Of a stretch of DNA of 64,000 nt, positions 51,428-59,652 are shown piece after piece (position 1 is the first letter of the stretch; every line of letters begins with the position of its first letter). Position numbers and translations under genes: made by a program. The stretch covers positions 1 to 64,000 of the forward strand of contig CAJCJA010000037.1 of assembly GCA_903970515.1 (NCBI GenBank), given 5' to 3'. Below the pieces are notes generated by a model, which saw nothing but the letters and a program-made list of their open reading frames with translations, had not been told where the DNA came from and ran no database searches. Source of the DNA: Candidatus Saccharibacteria bacterium CG_4_10_14_0_2_um_filter_52_9. GTDB taxonomy: Bacteria > Actinomycetota > Acidimicrobiia > Acidimicrobiales > RAAP-2.

Positions 51428-52168
51428 GTGGACTGGGTGCGTCGGGCGTTGATCGGCCTCTTCGTGTGCAGTTTCGCTCTACTGCCAATGGACTCCTCAT
51501 TTGCGCAGTCGACCACGACGTCGCTCGCCACTTCGACGACCGCGCCCGATTCGTCCGCGACCACATCGACGACACTCGGCGTCGCGACGACCGTCACCAC
51601 CATCAAACACACGACTACGACGACGCTCGATCCTGGGTCGCTCCCTCAAACGTCTGTCGAACCGCCCCTCGCGACCGTGCCAGGTAGCGAACTGTTTCGT
51701 CTGATGAGCAGGTTGTGGACCGACATCGTGAGCAATGATCCTCGTCGCGCGGACGCCATGATGTTCCCGGAACTGGCCTACGAGAAGTTGAAGGCCATTG
51801 CTTATCCGGCCGACGATTACGTCAATAGGCTCGTGTACCTCTTCAATCTCGATGTTGGCGCTTACCACGACTTTCTTCTGTCCAAGGGAACGCCCGTGCT
51901 GTTGCGTGTGGTGACGAGTCCACGAGACGCACAATGGATCCCCGTCAACGCGTGTTTCAACAAGATCGGTTATTGGCATCTACCAGGCGTACGGTTCGTC
52001 TTTCGCTGGGGTTCGACCGTCGCGTCGGTTGGTGTTCTCTCGATGATCTCGTGGCGTGGATCGTGGTACTTCATTCATCTTGGCCAGTACACCGCGACGG
52101 GCACCAAGGGTCAGATTTACGACTTCGAGTATGGTCCCGGCGTGCCCGGACCTCCAGGGAGTTGCTAG
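51428..52168 (+). CDS. Secreted protein with Thr/Ser-rich linker
   Basis: A 246-residue exported protein. A signal peptide (VRRALIGLFVCSFALLP, cleavage after SSFA) leads into about 55 residues rich in Thr, Ser and Ala with TTTTT runs, a likely flexible or glycosylated spacer. A compact C-terminal domain of about 160 residues follows (ELFRLMSRLWTDIVSNDPRR and WRGSWYFIHLGQY among its landmarks). I do not recognise that domain; it has a similar feel to stalk-anchored surface proteins of related actinobacteria. GTG 51428 is taken as start, with AAGG eight bases upstream. Confidence 0.72.
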   Translation: MDWVRRALIGLFVCSFALLPMDSSFAQSTTTSLATSTTAPDSSATTSTTLGVATTVTTIKHTTTTTLDPGSLPQTSVEPPLATVPGSELFRLMSRLWTDIVSNDPRRADAMMFPELAYEKLKAIAYPADDYVNRLVYLFNLDVGAYHDFLLSKGTPVLLRVVTSPRDAQWIPVNACFNKIGYWHLPGVRFVFRWGSTVASVGVLSMISWRGSWYFIHLGQYTATGTKGQIYDFEYGPGVPGPPGSC

Positions 52169-52193
52169 ATGCCGGTCGCTTGTTTTGAACGAT

Positions 52194-52970
52194 CTAGGAC
52201 GTCGCCCGAACGTTGAAACGCGCACCGGAGAAATCGCGCAGCGCCGCGAGACGGCCGTAGGGAGTGTCGCGGGGTTCCATGACGAGGGACCCGCCAAGTG
52301 ACAGGGCCTTCGCCACCGTCGCGTCGGTGTCATCGGAATGCCAGTACACGGACCATGCGTCCGCCTCGTCGTCACTACGAAAGTGTGACGCGTCCATGAC
52401 GCCTGCGAGCTCGCCTTCACCGGAGGGATCACGCATGACGGTGTAGCGGAATTCATCCGTGTCGCTGATCGACGACGTGTCCCAGTGGAACACGTCACGA
52501 TAAAAACTAACCGCCTTGTTGAAATCGTGGGTCATAAGTTCAAACCAACTCGGCGTGCCGTGCTCGTTCATGACGGTAAAACCCGGGAAGGTTCCTGCTT
52601 GCCATGCTCCGAGATTCGCGCCATTCGGGTCCGCGAAGACGAACTGCGTGCCCAAGTCAGCGACGGGCGTCGCGGGGGAAAGGACCTGGGCACCGTGGTG
52701 CTGTGCCGCATCGACCGTGCGATTGATGTCGTCGGTATCGAGATAGATCTTCCAGGTGTCGTTCGCCTTCATGTTGCCCATGTCGCCCATACCACCGGCG
52801 ACGGGTATTCCATTCCTCGTAAACATGAAGTATCCACCGAACTCGGGACTTGGTTCGTTCGCCTCCCAACCGAAGAGTTCTGAGTAGAACTTCCTCGCAC
52901 CTTGGACGTCACTGGTCCAAAGATCAGCCCAACACGGTGCCCCTAGGGGCGACTTCGTACGAGACGTCAT
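52194..52970 (-). CDS. Two-domain VOC family protein
   Basis: A 258-residue protein with two VOC units in tandem. The first (about residues 8-125) contains CWADLWTSDVQGARKFYSEL and FGWE; the second (about 135-258) contains SWFELMTHDFNKAVSFYRDV and FHWD. Proteins like this are often annotated as hydroxylases or glyoxalases, but no function is established. ATG 52970 start. Single transcription unit on the minus strand. Confidence 0.87.
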   Translation of the reverse strand: MTSRTKSPLGAPCWADLWTSDVQGARKFYSELFGWEANEPSPEFGGYFMFTRNGIPVAGGMGDMGNMKANDTWKIYLDTDDINRTVDAAQHHGAQVLSPATPVADLGTQFVFADPNGANLGAWQAGTFPGFTVMNEHGTPSWFELMTHDFNKAVSFYRDVFHWDTSSISDTDEFRYTVMRDPSGEGELAGVMDASHFRSDDEADAWSVYWHSDDTDATVAKALSLGGSLVMEPRDTPYGRLAALRDFSGARFNVRATS

Positions 52971-53020
52971 TCGAACTCCTTAGATCTGTGATGAACGTAC
53001 CATTGTCCGAGCGGTTTTGC

Positions 53021-53473
53021 TTAGGGGCGTTCGACGCGAAGCGCCCAGCATCCAGGACTCGCGTTGTGGACGTTGATGAACTCGACTCGCTCATCGAGCA
53101 ACATTTTCGATGCGATGGCTTGGAACTCAGGACCCTCGATGACCTCGGCGTCGATCATCATCTCGTTGGACGAGTACGCGCGAAACGACAGTCGTCGCCC
53201 GAGCTGTTGCTGAGGAATTCTCCCGTCGTCGTGCCACGGTTCACACGGCACACGATGCAGAAAGATGGGGCCTCGCCCTCGATAGGGAGAATCCTTCGTG
53301 AAGGGGTCGTAGGAGACGAGGACGAGTTCTTCACCTAATTCGGCGTCGCGCAGACACTGGCGACACGGGTAGCCGGGCTTCTCATCGGCGACTTGGATCA
53401 CCGTCGCGTTCACGCGTAATTCATTCGCGATCGCTGGATCGATTGGTCGCAGCCGAAAAGGGAAGTCAGTCAT
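53021..53473 (-). CDS. DUF1203 family protein
   Basis: A 150-residue protein with the DUF1203 pattern: CRQCLRDAELGEELVLVSYD, SPYRGRGPIFLHRVPC and a C-terminal VHNASPGCWALRVER. The conserved YPCRQCL Cys pair could bind metal. Function unknown. It lies 50 bp upstream of the two-domain VOC gene on the same strand and may be cotranscribed with it. Confidence 0.88.
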   Translation of the reverse strand: MTDFPFRLRPIDPAIANELRVNATVIQVADEKPGYPCRQCLRDAELGEELVLVSYDPFTKDSPYRGRGPIFLHRVPCEPWHDDGRIPQQQLGRRLSFRAYSSNEMMIDAEVIEGPEFQAIASKMLLDERVEFINVHNASPGCWALRVERP

Positions 53474-53616
53474 ACGCGAAGACTATCGGTGTGATTTTCA
53501 CGAAGTCCGGCACCTTTTCGTGGGACTAGGCAGGGCGGCCGACCGCTCAAGAGCCAGAATTCCTCCATAAATAGGGCCGACCGGAAATTCGGAGCATCAA
53601 AGTTTTGGGAAAAGAC

Positions 53617-53645
53617 TTGACAAGCGACGTATAACGATATATCGT
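53617..53645 (+). promoter_or_regulatory. Predicted PadR promoter
   Basis: A perfect -35 TTGACA (53617-53622) and a -10 TATCGT (53640-53645) are 17 bases apart, ending 31 bp before the padR-type gene. The -10 lies inside a palindrome. Confidence 0.6.
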
Positions 53646-53647
53646 TA
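53632..53647. promoter_or_regulatory. 16-bp perfect palindrome, probable PadR operator
   Basis: TAACGATATATCGTTA is perfectly self-complementary and covers the -10 box of the PadR promoter. PadR proteins commonly bind AT-rich palindromes and repress their own genes, so this is a strong candidate autoregulatory site. Confidence 0.7.
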
Positions 53648-53676
53648 ATACAACGTAAATATCGAAAGGAAAAGAT

Positions 53677-54318
53677 ATGCGAAATCAAGACTTTGACCAG
53701 TCGCCACGAGGGCGACGGAAGTTTTCACAGTCCGCAGAAGGCGGACCCTTCGGGGACCGACTCGGACACGGACGACACGGCACGCCACGCGAAGGTGGGC
53801 ACCACCCGGGCTCGCACCACGGTGATCCGCGAGGGGCAGAATCACCACGACGTGGGGGACGCAGTCGTCGAGGCGATGTTCGTCTCGCCGTCCTGTCGCT
53901 TCTCGCGGAACGACCGATGCACGGTTACGAAATGATGCAAGAACTCGCCGATCGGACCAAGGGGCTGTGGCGCCCGAGCCCTGGCTCGCTGTACCCCGCG
54001 CTACAACTCCTCGAAGACCAAGGATTGGTCCGCTCCGAAACGGCCGATGGTCGACGTCAATACACGTTGACCGATGAGGGTCGCTCGGCGCTTGATGCAT
54101 TACCCAAGAGGGTTGCACCATGGGAGTCGATGGTACGAGGCGCCAATCCGGACGACTTCGCACTGCGGGTGGCACTGCGCCAAGTCGCAACTGCCGTTAG
54201 TCAGGTCGCCGAAGCCGGCACGCCAGAACAAAAGGTTCGAGCGGAGAAACTCATCACCGAGCTTCGACGTCAGATGTACCTGCTGTTGGCAGAGACGATT
54301 GAGGCTCCCAAGGAGTAA
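53677..54318 (+). CDS. PadR family transcriptional regulator with His/Gly-rich N-terminus
   Basis: A 213-residue regulator. Residues about 66-145 form the PadR winged helix: DVRLAVLSLLAERPMHGYEM, GSLYPALQLLEDQGLVRSE and YTLTDEGRSALDAL. A C-terminal helical dimerisation arm follows. The first 65 residues are unusual, low-complexity and rich in Gly, His and Arg (DRLGHGRHGTP, HHPGSHHGDP). They might bind metal or nucleic acid, or be simply disordered. GAAAGGAAAAGAT precedes the ATG. A perfect palindrome covers its promoter. No target gene is adjacent apart from itself. Confidence 0.9.
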   Translation: MRNQDFDQSPRGRRKFSQSAEGGPFGDRLGHGRHGTPREGGHHPGSHHGDPRGAESPRRGGRSRRGDVRLAVLSLLAERPMHGYEMMQELADRTKGLWRPSPGSLYPALQLLEDQGLVRSETADGRRQYTLTDEGRSALDALPKRVAPWESMVRGANPDDFALRVALRQVATAVSQVAEAGTPEQKVRAEKLITELRRQMYLLLAETIEAPKE

Positions 54319-54747
54319 TCGTCGGTCCAACAATGGCGCCAGAAGAATCCTCGACATAGTGCGAAGTCTTCGAGGGGTCCCAATCAACGATGCGAACGCA
54401 CCCAACGAGTTGCGTTCGCATCGTTCATTTGTCGACGCCGCCTCGGCGGAACGACTCCGGCGTCGAGCTACTTGGGCATCGATCGGTTGTCGTCGCGTAG
54501 TTCTCGAAACCTTCGAAGCACGCTGAAGTTGCGCGTGAGCAGTTTCGAACGAAATACCGCGGCATTTTGAGCGTGATGTATCCAATTGGACTCCAACGAC
54601 ATGTGTCGTGATGAAGCAGTCGCTTCTGCGCCGACAGCGCAATACCCGCGAAGTTCTGAACGCATCCGGTAGTGTCGCCACGATGCACGTTCATCGTCAC
54701 ATTCACGCAGGGTTCTCGTCTCGCGACCATGGACTCGCCAGACCATC
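54319..54747. other. Gene-poor stretch of 429 bp
   Basis: Apart from the hairpin at 54386-54425 I find no convincing gene. Minus-strand frames here (about 100 codons) have irregular composition and no recognisable domain. The promoter of the glycerate kinase gene is expected near the right end but is not clear. Confidence 0.4.
54386..54425 (+). terminator. Strong hairpin after the PadR gene
   Basis: AACGATGCGAACGCA (54386-54400) and its exact complement (54411-54425) form a perfect 15-bp stem with a ten-base loop, followed by CATTTG. The T-tract is short, so termination is likely but may not be classical. Confidence 0.6.
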
Positions 54748-56052
54748 ATGGCGCACAAGAGTTTCGACGTGAGCGGGCACGACGACCGCGAGCTCTCCTC
54801 GCTCATTCATGACGCGATCGAGATCAGTGCACAATGGCGCACGACGATGGATGTGAATGTGCTGGTTGAGGAGAAGTTGCGCGGACTCCCCGACGATGCT
54901 TCTCGAGTTGACGTGGTCGCGATCGGCAAAGCTGCGCGGGAAATGTCACGCGCAGTCGAGATCAGTCTCGGTGCTCGCGTGCACCGACGTTTCATTGTCA
55001 GTAGCGAGGAAAGTGCACGTATCTCGCCTCTCGATCAGGCAGTACGTGCGGGCGAGCATCCGGTGCCCGGGACGGGGAGTGTGCGAGCGGGCGGCGAACT
55101 CGTCTCCTTCCTCGACGCGAACGAGAACTCCGACGGCACCGTCTTCTTGATTTCTGGTGGTGCTTCGAGTCTCTGCGCACTACCGATGGAACCACTCGTG
55201 TTGGCAGATCTTCGCGCGCTTTGGGATGCCGTCGTCGCCGTCGGCGCCGACATCACGACGTACAACAAAATCCGCGCCGCGACGTCGCGCATCGCCGGCG
55301 GTGCCATCCTGCGTCACGTGCGCACGCACTGGTCCCAGGGACTCATCATGGTGGACAACGTCGGTGCCGGCGCTCCGTGGGTGGGATCGGCAATGACCTA
55401 CGACTACATACCCAATGACGACGAGGTCATGACGCTCATCGCGGCGCTGCGACTCGAGGAGTCTGCGTTGGGTGAGAAATTACTGGCGGCTGCGCAACTT
55501 CGCAGCCGCACGTTGATGGGCGCAGTCCAATTGCGACACGAAAACAAGGTGCTCGCCGATTCGGAACTGTTGCTCCATCACGTCGTCGTGCACGCGCGCC
55601 GCGCCGGCTACGACGTCATCGAGATGGGCTCGCGGGTGCAAGGAGAGGTTGGCCATGTCGCGCACGAGTGGGGCGAAGAGTTGAAGAGCTTTCGCCACGC
55701 CAGCAATCGACTTTGTGTCGTTGGTACGGGTGAAGTCACCGTCGAGGTTCGAGGAACAGGACGGGGTGGACGTTGCCAAGAGCTGGCGTGGAGGATGGCC
55801 GAAGAATTGAGTCACTTCGAGCGCGACGCGGTCTTTGTTGCATCAAGCTCCGACGGTCGCGACTTCATCGAAGGAGTTGGCGGCGCGTGGGTTGATACCG
55901 GTACGCTCACGAGGGCAAAGTCACGAGGTATCGATTGGCACAGCATCGTGAGCGACAACGACAGCTTTCGAGCTCTTGATTCGCTGCATCAACTGTTGCC
56001 GGGCGCGCACACCGGGTGGAACCTTTGCGACATTTATCTGGCGATGTTGTGA
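54748..56052 (+). CDS. Glycerate 2-kinase (GckA/MOFRL family)
   Basis: A 434-residue kinase converting glycerate to 2-phosphoglycerate. Features of the family are VVAIGKAAREM near the N-terminus, FLISGGASSLCALP, YNKIRAATSRIAGGA, GRGGRCQELAWRMAEEL and SSSDGRDFIEGVGGAWVD, with a C-terminal MOFRL-type end (HTGWNLCDIYLAML). In several positions it is less conserved than usual (SDGRDFIEG where DGTDGPT is common), so another hydroxy-acid substrate is possible. The gene neighbours a sugar-acid catabolic cluster, where it would feed the product into glycolysis. Confidence 0.8.
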   Translation: MAHKSFDVSGHDDRELSSLIHDAIEISAQWRTTMDVNVLVEEKLRGLPDDASRVDVVAIGKAAREMSRAVEISLGARVHRRFIVSSEESARISPLDQAVRAGEHPVPGTGSVRAGGELVSFLDANENSDGTVFLISGGASSLCALPMEPLVLADLRALWDAVVAVGADITTYNKIRAATSRIAGGAILRHVRTHWSQGLIMVDNVGAGAPWVGSAMTYDYIPNDDEVMTLIAALRLEESALGEKLLAAAQLRSRTLMGAVQLRHENKVLADSELLLHHVVVHARRAGYDVIEMGSRVQGEVGHVAHEWGEELKSFRHASNRLCVVGTGEVTVEVRGTGRGGRCQELAWRMAEELSHFERDAVFVASSSDGRDFIEGVGGAWVDTGTLTRAKSRGIDWHSIVSDNDSFRALDSLHQLLPGAHTGWNLCDIYLAML

Positions 56053-56115
56053 TGCAGATTCGTAGAGTGTCAACGATTACTTTCGAGCGCGGCCTCGATT
56101 GTTGCGGGATTATGC

Positions 56116-56895
56116 TCAGGGTTGATTTTCGCTGAGAGCTTTCTTTCGTCGTAGCCAACCACTCATGATGTGGTCGTGCATGGCGTCAAACGCGCCGTTC
56201 TCATCGTGCGACGAGATCTTCTCAAAAATGTTGAGATGGCCCTCGTGCGACAGGGCGATTTCGGCGCGTCGCATGTGGGGGTTGTAGCGCGCGCTCGCGC
56301 GCGCGTACGGGTGGACGGTCCGGATTATCGAGCGCCCCAATTTGTTGCCAGAGCTTCGAAGGATGACGTCGTGATATTCAATGTCGGCGAGGAGATACTC
56401 GTCGGGTTGATCGAGGAGTGACTCGAGGACGGCGAGCGATTCGCGAAGTTCCTCGAGCTGTTCGTCGTTGATCCTCTGCGCCGTACGTCGTGCCATCAGG
56501 CTTTCCAGTCCCACCCGCACGTCGACCACATCGTCGATAATTTCAAGCTTTTCGTCAAAGCGAATCGCTGCTTCGAGGACAAGCGGGTCGAGAAGGTTCC
56601 ATTGGCTTGTCGGCGCGACGGTGGTGCCCTGTCCCTGGCGGACTCGAATGAGGCCCTTTTCTTCCAGTAATTTCAGCGATTCCCTCACCACCGTGCGGCT
56701 GACACCGAACGCCACGCATAGGTCTGGGTTTGTCGGCAGGGTCGTCCCAGGTGCGAGTTCACCGCCCACGATGTCGTCGATCAACGTCTGAAGTACGGCG
56801 ACGCCCAAACTCGTGGGTCGTGGTGGCGCTGGGTTCGCGACCAATGACGTCAAGCTTGAGGCAATTTTTGGCCGAACATCGCCGATATCTGTCAC
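56116..56895 (-). CDS. GntR family regulator, FadR/FCD subfamily
   Basis: A 259-residue repressor with an N-terminal GntR winged helix (about residues 30-95; PTNPDLCVAFGVSRTVVRES and LKLLEEKGLIRVRQGQGT). The C-terminal FCD ligand domain (about 110-245) has metal-binding residues around EYHDVILRSSGN and HLNIFEKI. FCD regulators often sense sugar acids and their breakdown products. GTG 56895 has GGAGG four bases upstream. It is divergent from the dehydratase-ABC-SDR operon, and an imperfect palindrome lies between them. Confidence 0.92.
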   Translation of the reverse strand: MTDIGDVRPKIASSLTSLVANPAPPRPTSLGVAVLQTLIDDIVGGELAPGTTLPTNPDLCVAFGVSRTVVRESLKLLEEKGLIRVRQGQGTTVAPTSQWNLLDPLVLEAAIRFDEKLEIIDDVVDVRVGLESLMARRTAQRINDEQLEELRESLAVLESLLDQPDEYLLADIEYHDVILRSSGNKLGRSIIRTVHPYARASARYNPHMRRAEIALSHEGHLNIFEKISSHDENGAFDAMHDHIMSGWLRRKKALSENQP

Positions 56896-56997
56896 GTAAC
56901 CTCCGGGCCGAGAAAAGGCTGAAGACTATTTCTCCTCATACATCTTACGTTCGCGCCACGTCAGTCCACTGTGGTGGCCTTCTTGCGTCACTACACT

Positions 56998-57027
56998 CAT
57001 ATGTTATCATACGAATGTTGTAATATG
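56998..57027. promoter_or_regulatory. Imperfect palindrome, candidate GntR operator
   Basis: A 30-bp dyad from CATAT (56998-57002) to ATATG (57023-57027), with CAT-ACGA-ATG near its centre. Ten of 15 base pairs are symmetric. It sits in the divergent gap between the GntR gene and the catabolic operon, 75 bp before the operon start. Confidence 0.5.
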
Positions 57028-57102
57028 AATTGGCGTCAGGTCGCGCGCGTTGGGGGATAGCTTCGTCGTCGACTCGGGTTCAGGATACTCACTGGGGGGA
57101 TA

Positions 57103-58212
57103 GTGAAAATAACGAACGTTGAGAGTTTCACCGTCCTCGCCCCGGGTGCCAATCCACCCTTCGCGTGGCGACACGGACTGCCCGGGAGCTTCGGTGACAG
57201 CCACGTGGCGGTGCTTCGCATCTCGACTGACGACGGCGTCGAGGGAGTGGCGATTGCGCCCCGTCCGGGCAGTGGCGTCATCGTGGCTGACCTCGTCGAA
57301 CGCGTGTTGCGCGACGAGTTGATTGGTGCGGACCCGTTGCAGCGTGAGTTCCTATGGCATCGGATGTGGGAACTGGATCGCGTGTTGGAGTTCCCTATCA
57401 ACGTTCTGGGCTTAGTCGACACTGCGCTGTGGGACCTCGCGGGAAGACTCTATGGCGCACCGACCTGGGAGGTCCTGGGCGGTCACCGCAGTGAGATCGA
57501 AGCGTACGCCTCGACCACGACGTTTCGCACGCAGGAGGAATTCCTCGACGTGGCGACCCAGTGCCTCGAGTTAGGATTTTCGGCCATCAAACTTCACGCG
57601 TGGGGTGACCCGCGACGCGACGCGACGCTCTGCCTCGCTCTTCGAGATCACGTTGGTCCCGACATTGCACTTATGTACGACGGTTCGGCGGGTTTCGATC
57701 TCGCCGACGCCGTCTACGTGGGTGACGCCCTCTCGGAGGCGAACTACCTCTGGTACGAGGAACCGATCCGCGAATTCAGTATCACCGCGTACAAGTGGCT
57801 CGCCGAGAGAGTGCGCGTACCACTCAACGTCGCCGAGACGTCCGATGGTGCTCACATGAACACGGCCGACTTCATCCAGAGCGGTTGCGCGACGTACGTA
57901 CGTACCAGCACCGAACTGCGCGGTGGCTTCACGGGAGCGATGCGAATCGCCCACCTCGCGGATTCATTTCGACTCCGAGCCGAACCGCACGGCAACACGA
58001 TCTACGCTCGCCATCTTTGCATGGCGATATCGAACTGCACGTACTACGAGTCCTTGGTGACTTCCAATCCAGTACGGCGCGAAGACGGCATTAACGCACG
58101 AGGCATCGTTGCGGCGCCACCAGGTCCAGGAGTCGGCTTACCGATGGGTCCCCACTATCCGGCCGAACTGGAACCGTACGTCGTCGACCTTTCGTCGACG
58201 ATCGTGCCGTAG
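57103..58212 (+). CDS. Enolase-superfamily (mandelate racemase/muconate lactonizing) protein, probable sugar-acid dehydratase
   Basis: A 369-residue protein with the N-terminal capping domain and C-terminal barrel of the family. Predicted metal ligands are Asp193 (MYDGSAGF), Glu219 (WYEEPIREF) and Glu245 (NVAETSDG). The base motif is Lys163-Leu-His165 instead of KxK, and His296 (AEPHGNTI) is present. However, the Asp that normally pairs with it in the DxxxxGG strand is replaced (RTSTELRGG). The chemistry is therefore uncertain. It leads the operon with a sugar ABC importer and SDR; GTG 57103 follows GGGGGGA. Confidence 0.85.
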   Translation: MKITNVESFTVLAPGANPPFAWRHGLPGSFGDSHVAVLRISTDDGVEGVAIAPRPGSGVIVADLVERVLRDELIGADPLQREFLWHRMWELDRVLEFPINVLGLVDTALWDLAGRLYGAPTWEVLGGHRSEIEAYASTTTFRTQEEFLDVATQCLELGFSAIKLHAWGDPRRDATLCLALRDHVGPDIALMYDGSAGFDLADAVYVGDALSEANYLWYEEPIREFSITAYKWLAERVRVPLNVAETSDGAHMNTADFIQSGCATYVRTSTELRGGFTGAMRIAHLADSFRLRAEPHGNTIYARHLCMAISNCTYYESLVTSNPVRREDGINARGIVAAPPGPGVGLPMGPHYPAELEPYVVDLSSTIVP

Positions 58213-58290
58213 TGAAAATGAGGGAAGTACCGCGATGCAATTCGATCAAGAAACAACAAAAGGTAAACAGACAGAAAGGGAACAGAAAGA
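58213..58290 (+). other. Spacer between the dehydratase and binding-protein genes
   Basis: A 78-bp A-rich leader ending in AAAGGGAACAGAAAG before the binding-protein start. No terminator hairpin is visible, so transcription probably continues from the dehydratase gene. Confidence 0.35.
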
Positions 58291-59637
58291 ATGAGTTCAC
58301 CGATGAGAAGTAAAGAATGGCGCAGGGGGCTTCGTCCGAAGTTGCGATCCTCGGTGTTGGCGATTGTCGCCTCCGCCTTGGGCGTCGCGACATTCGGCGT
58401 CGCGACCAGCGCTTCAGCGGCTGCAGCGAAGAAGCCAACGATCACTATCTGGGTTGACTCGACTCGCGAGCCGCAGGTTAAGGCGTACGAGAAGGCTCAC
58501 CCCGGCGTGAAGATTGACCTCGTCGTCTACAACGGTAATGCCAATGGATCAGGTGTTTTGCAGTCAAAGATTGCGCTGGACAATCGGGTGGGCAGCGGTT
58601 GGCCCGACATTGTCTTCAGTGAAGAGAACAATGACGCCGCCTCCTTGGCGAGTTCACAGTTCCATTATCCAGCGGCGTTGAACAACGGCACCGTGCCCAG
58701 CAAGGTCCTTGGCGGCTACGCCGCGGGCTCGCTCGCTGGTTGCACGGTGAACGGCAAAGTGTATTGCCTCCGCAACGACTTGGCAATGAATCTGCTGTTC
58801 TACAACAGTGCGTTGATGACCCAGTTTGGCTACACGGTACCGACCACGTGGCAGGGCTGGGCCGCAATTGGTGCAGAGGTTGCGACCCAACACCCCGGCT
58901 ACATCGTGGGAAGCGTGGGCGACAACTGGGACGACGACATCTACCTCTGGCCGAGTGAGTGCCACGTAGACGACGTGATCAAGACCGACACGATCGTGAT
59001 CAATGGCGCGGACCCGAACTGCACCCGCGCGACGCAATTGATTGACCCACTGGTGAAGGCCGGCTCGGTCACCACCGACAGCGTCTTCTCGTCGACGTTC
59101 GGCACGACGTTCAAGGACAAGATCCTCATGATGGTGGGCCCGGCGTGGTACGGCCAGTACCTCTTCCCGGGCCTCCAGGCGAATGGTGACCTCGCGGTCG
59201 CGGACCCCTTGAGTTGGGGAAGCGGTCCAACGGTGACCGGTGAAGTGGGCGGTGGACTCTGGTTCATGTCCTCTCACGTCTCGGGTGCCACGAAGGCACT
59301 GACGGCATCGATCTTGACGTGGCTGTCGACGTCGTACGGAAGCCAGGGAATCTCACCTGGATATCCCGCGTACGTTGCGGACGAAACGGCGTGGATCGCT
59401 GGACAGCAGGCGTCCGGTCTGTATTCGAACCAGATTGCACCGGTGTTCGCCAAGGCGGCAACCGAAGTGTGGTCGGGATGGTCGCCCGTGCCGTGGAGCA
59501 CTGACTCTGTCTTTGGCAGCACGGTCGTGACCGGGATCAACTCGGGACAGACGCTGACCTCTCAGCTTGCCGGCTTCGCATCGCAATTGGCGGACTACGC
59601 CCAGAGCGATGGTTACACCGTCGTCACAACTCCGTAG
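58291..59637 (+). CDS. Sugar ABC transporter substrate-binding protein (family 1)
   Basis: A 448-residue extracellular solute-binding protein. The signal peptide spans about residues 1-45 (RRGLRPKLRSSVLAIVASAL then ASASA). Unlike most actinobacterial homologs it has no lipobox Cys after the hydrophobic core, so it appears to be released or retained without lipidation. The mature part starts ITIWVDSTREPQVKAYEKAH and has WPDIVFSEENND and LRNDLAMNLLFYN, the usual order for this family. It contains paired Cys (GCTVNGKVYC and ECHVDD/NC). First of a four-gene ABC importer. Confidence 0.9.
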   Translation: MSSPMRSKEWRRGLRPKLRSSVLAIVASALGVATFGVATSASAAAAKKPTITIWVDSTREPQVKAYEKAHPGVKIDLVVYNGNANGSGVLQSKIALDNRVGSGWPDIVFSEENNDAASLASSQFHYPAALNNGTVPSKVLGGYAAGSLAGCTVNGKVYCLRNDLAMNLLFYNSALMTQFGYTVPTTWQGWAAIGAEVATQHPGYIVGSVGDNWDDDIYLWPSECHVDDVIKTDTIVINGADPNCTRATQLIDPLVKAGSVTTDSVFSSTFGTTFKDKILMMVGPAWYGQYLFPGLQANGDLAVADPLSWGSGPTVTGEVGGGLWFMSSHVSGATKALTASILTWLSTSYGSQGISPGYPAYVADETAWIAGQQASGLYSNQIAPVFAKAATEVWSGWSPVPWSTDSVFGSTVVTGINSGQTLTSQLAGFASQLADYAQSDGYTVVTTP

Positions 59638-59652
59638 TAGTAGGAAGATTCA

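Noticed and set aside
54425-54806. Minus-strand frames of about 100 codons in the gap before the glycerate kinase gene
   Set aside because: Irregular composition, no domain, overlap with the kinase start; treated as non-coding.
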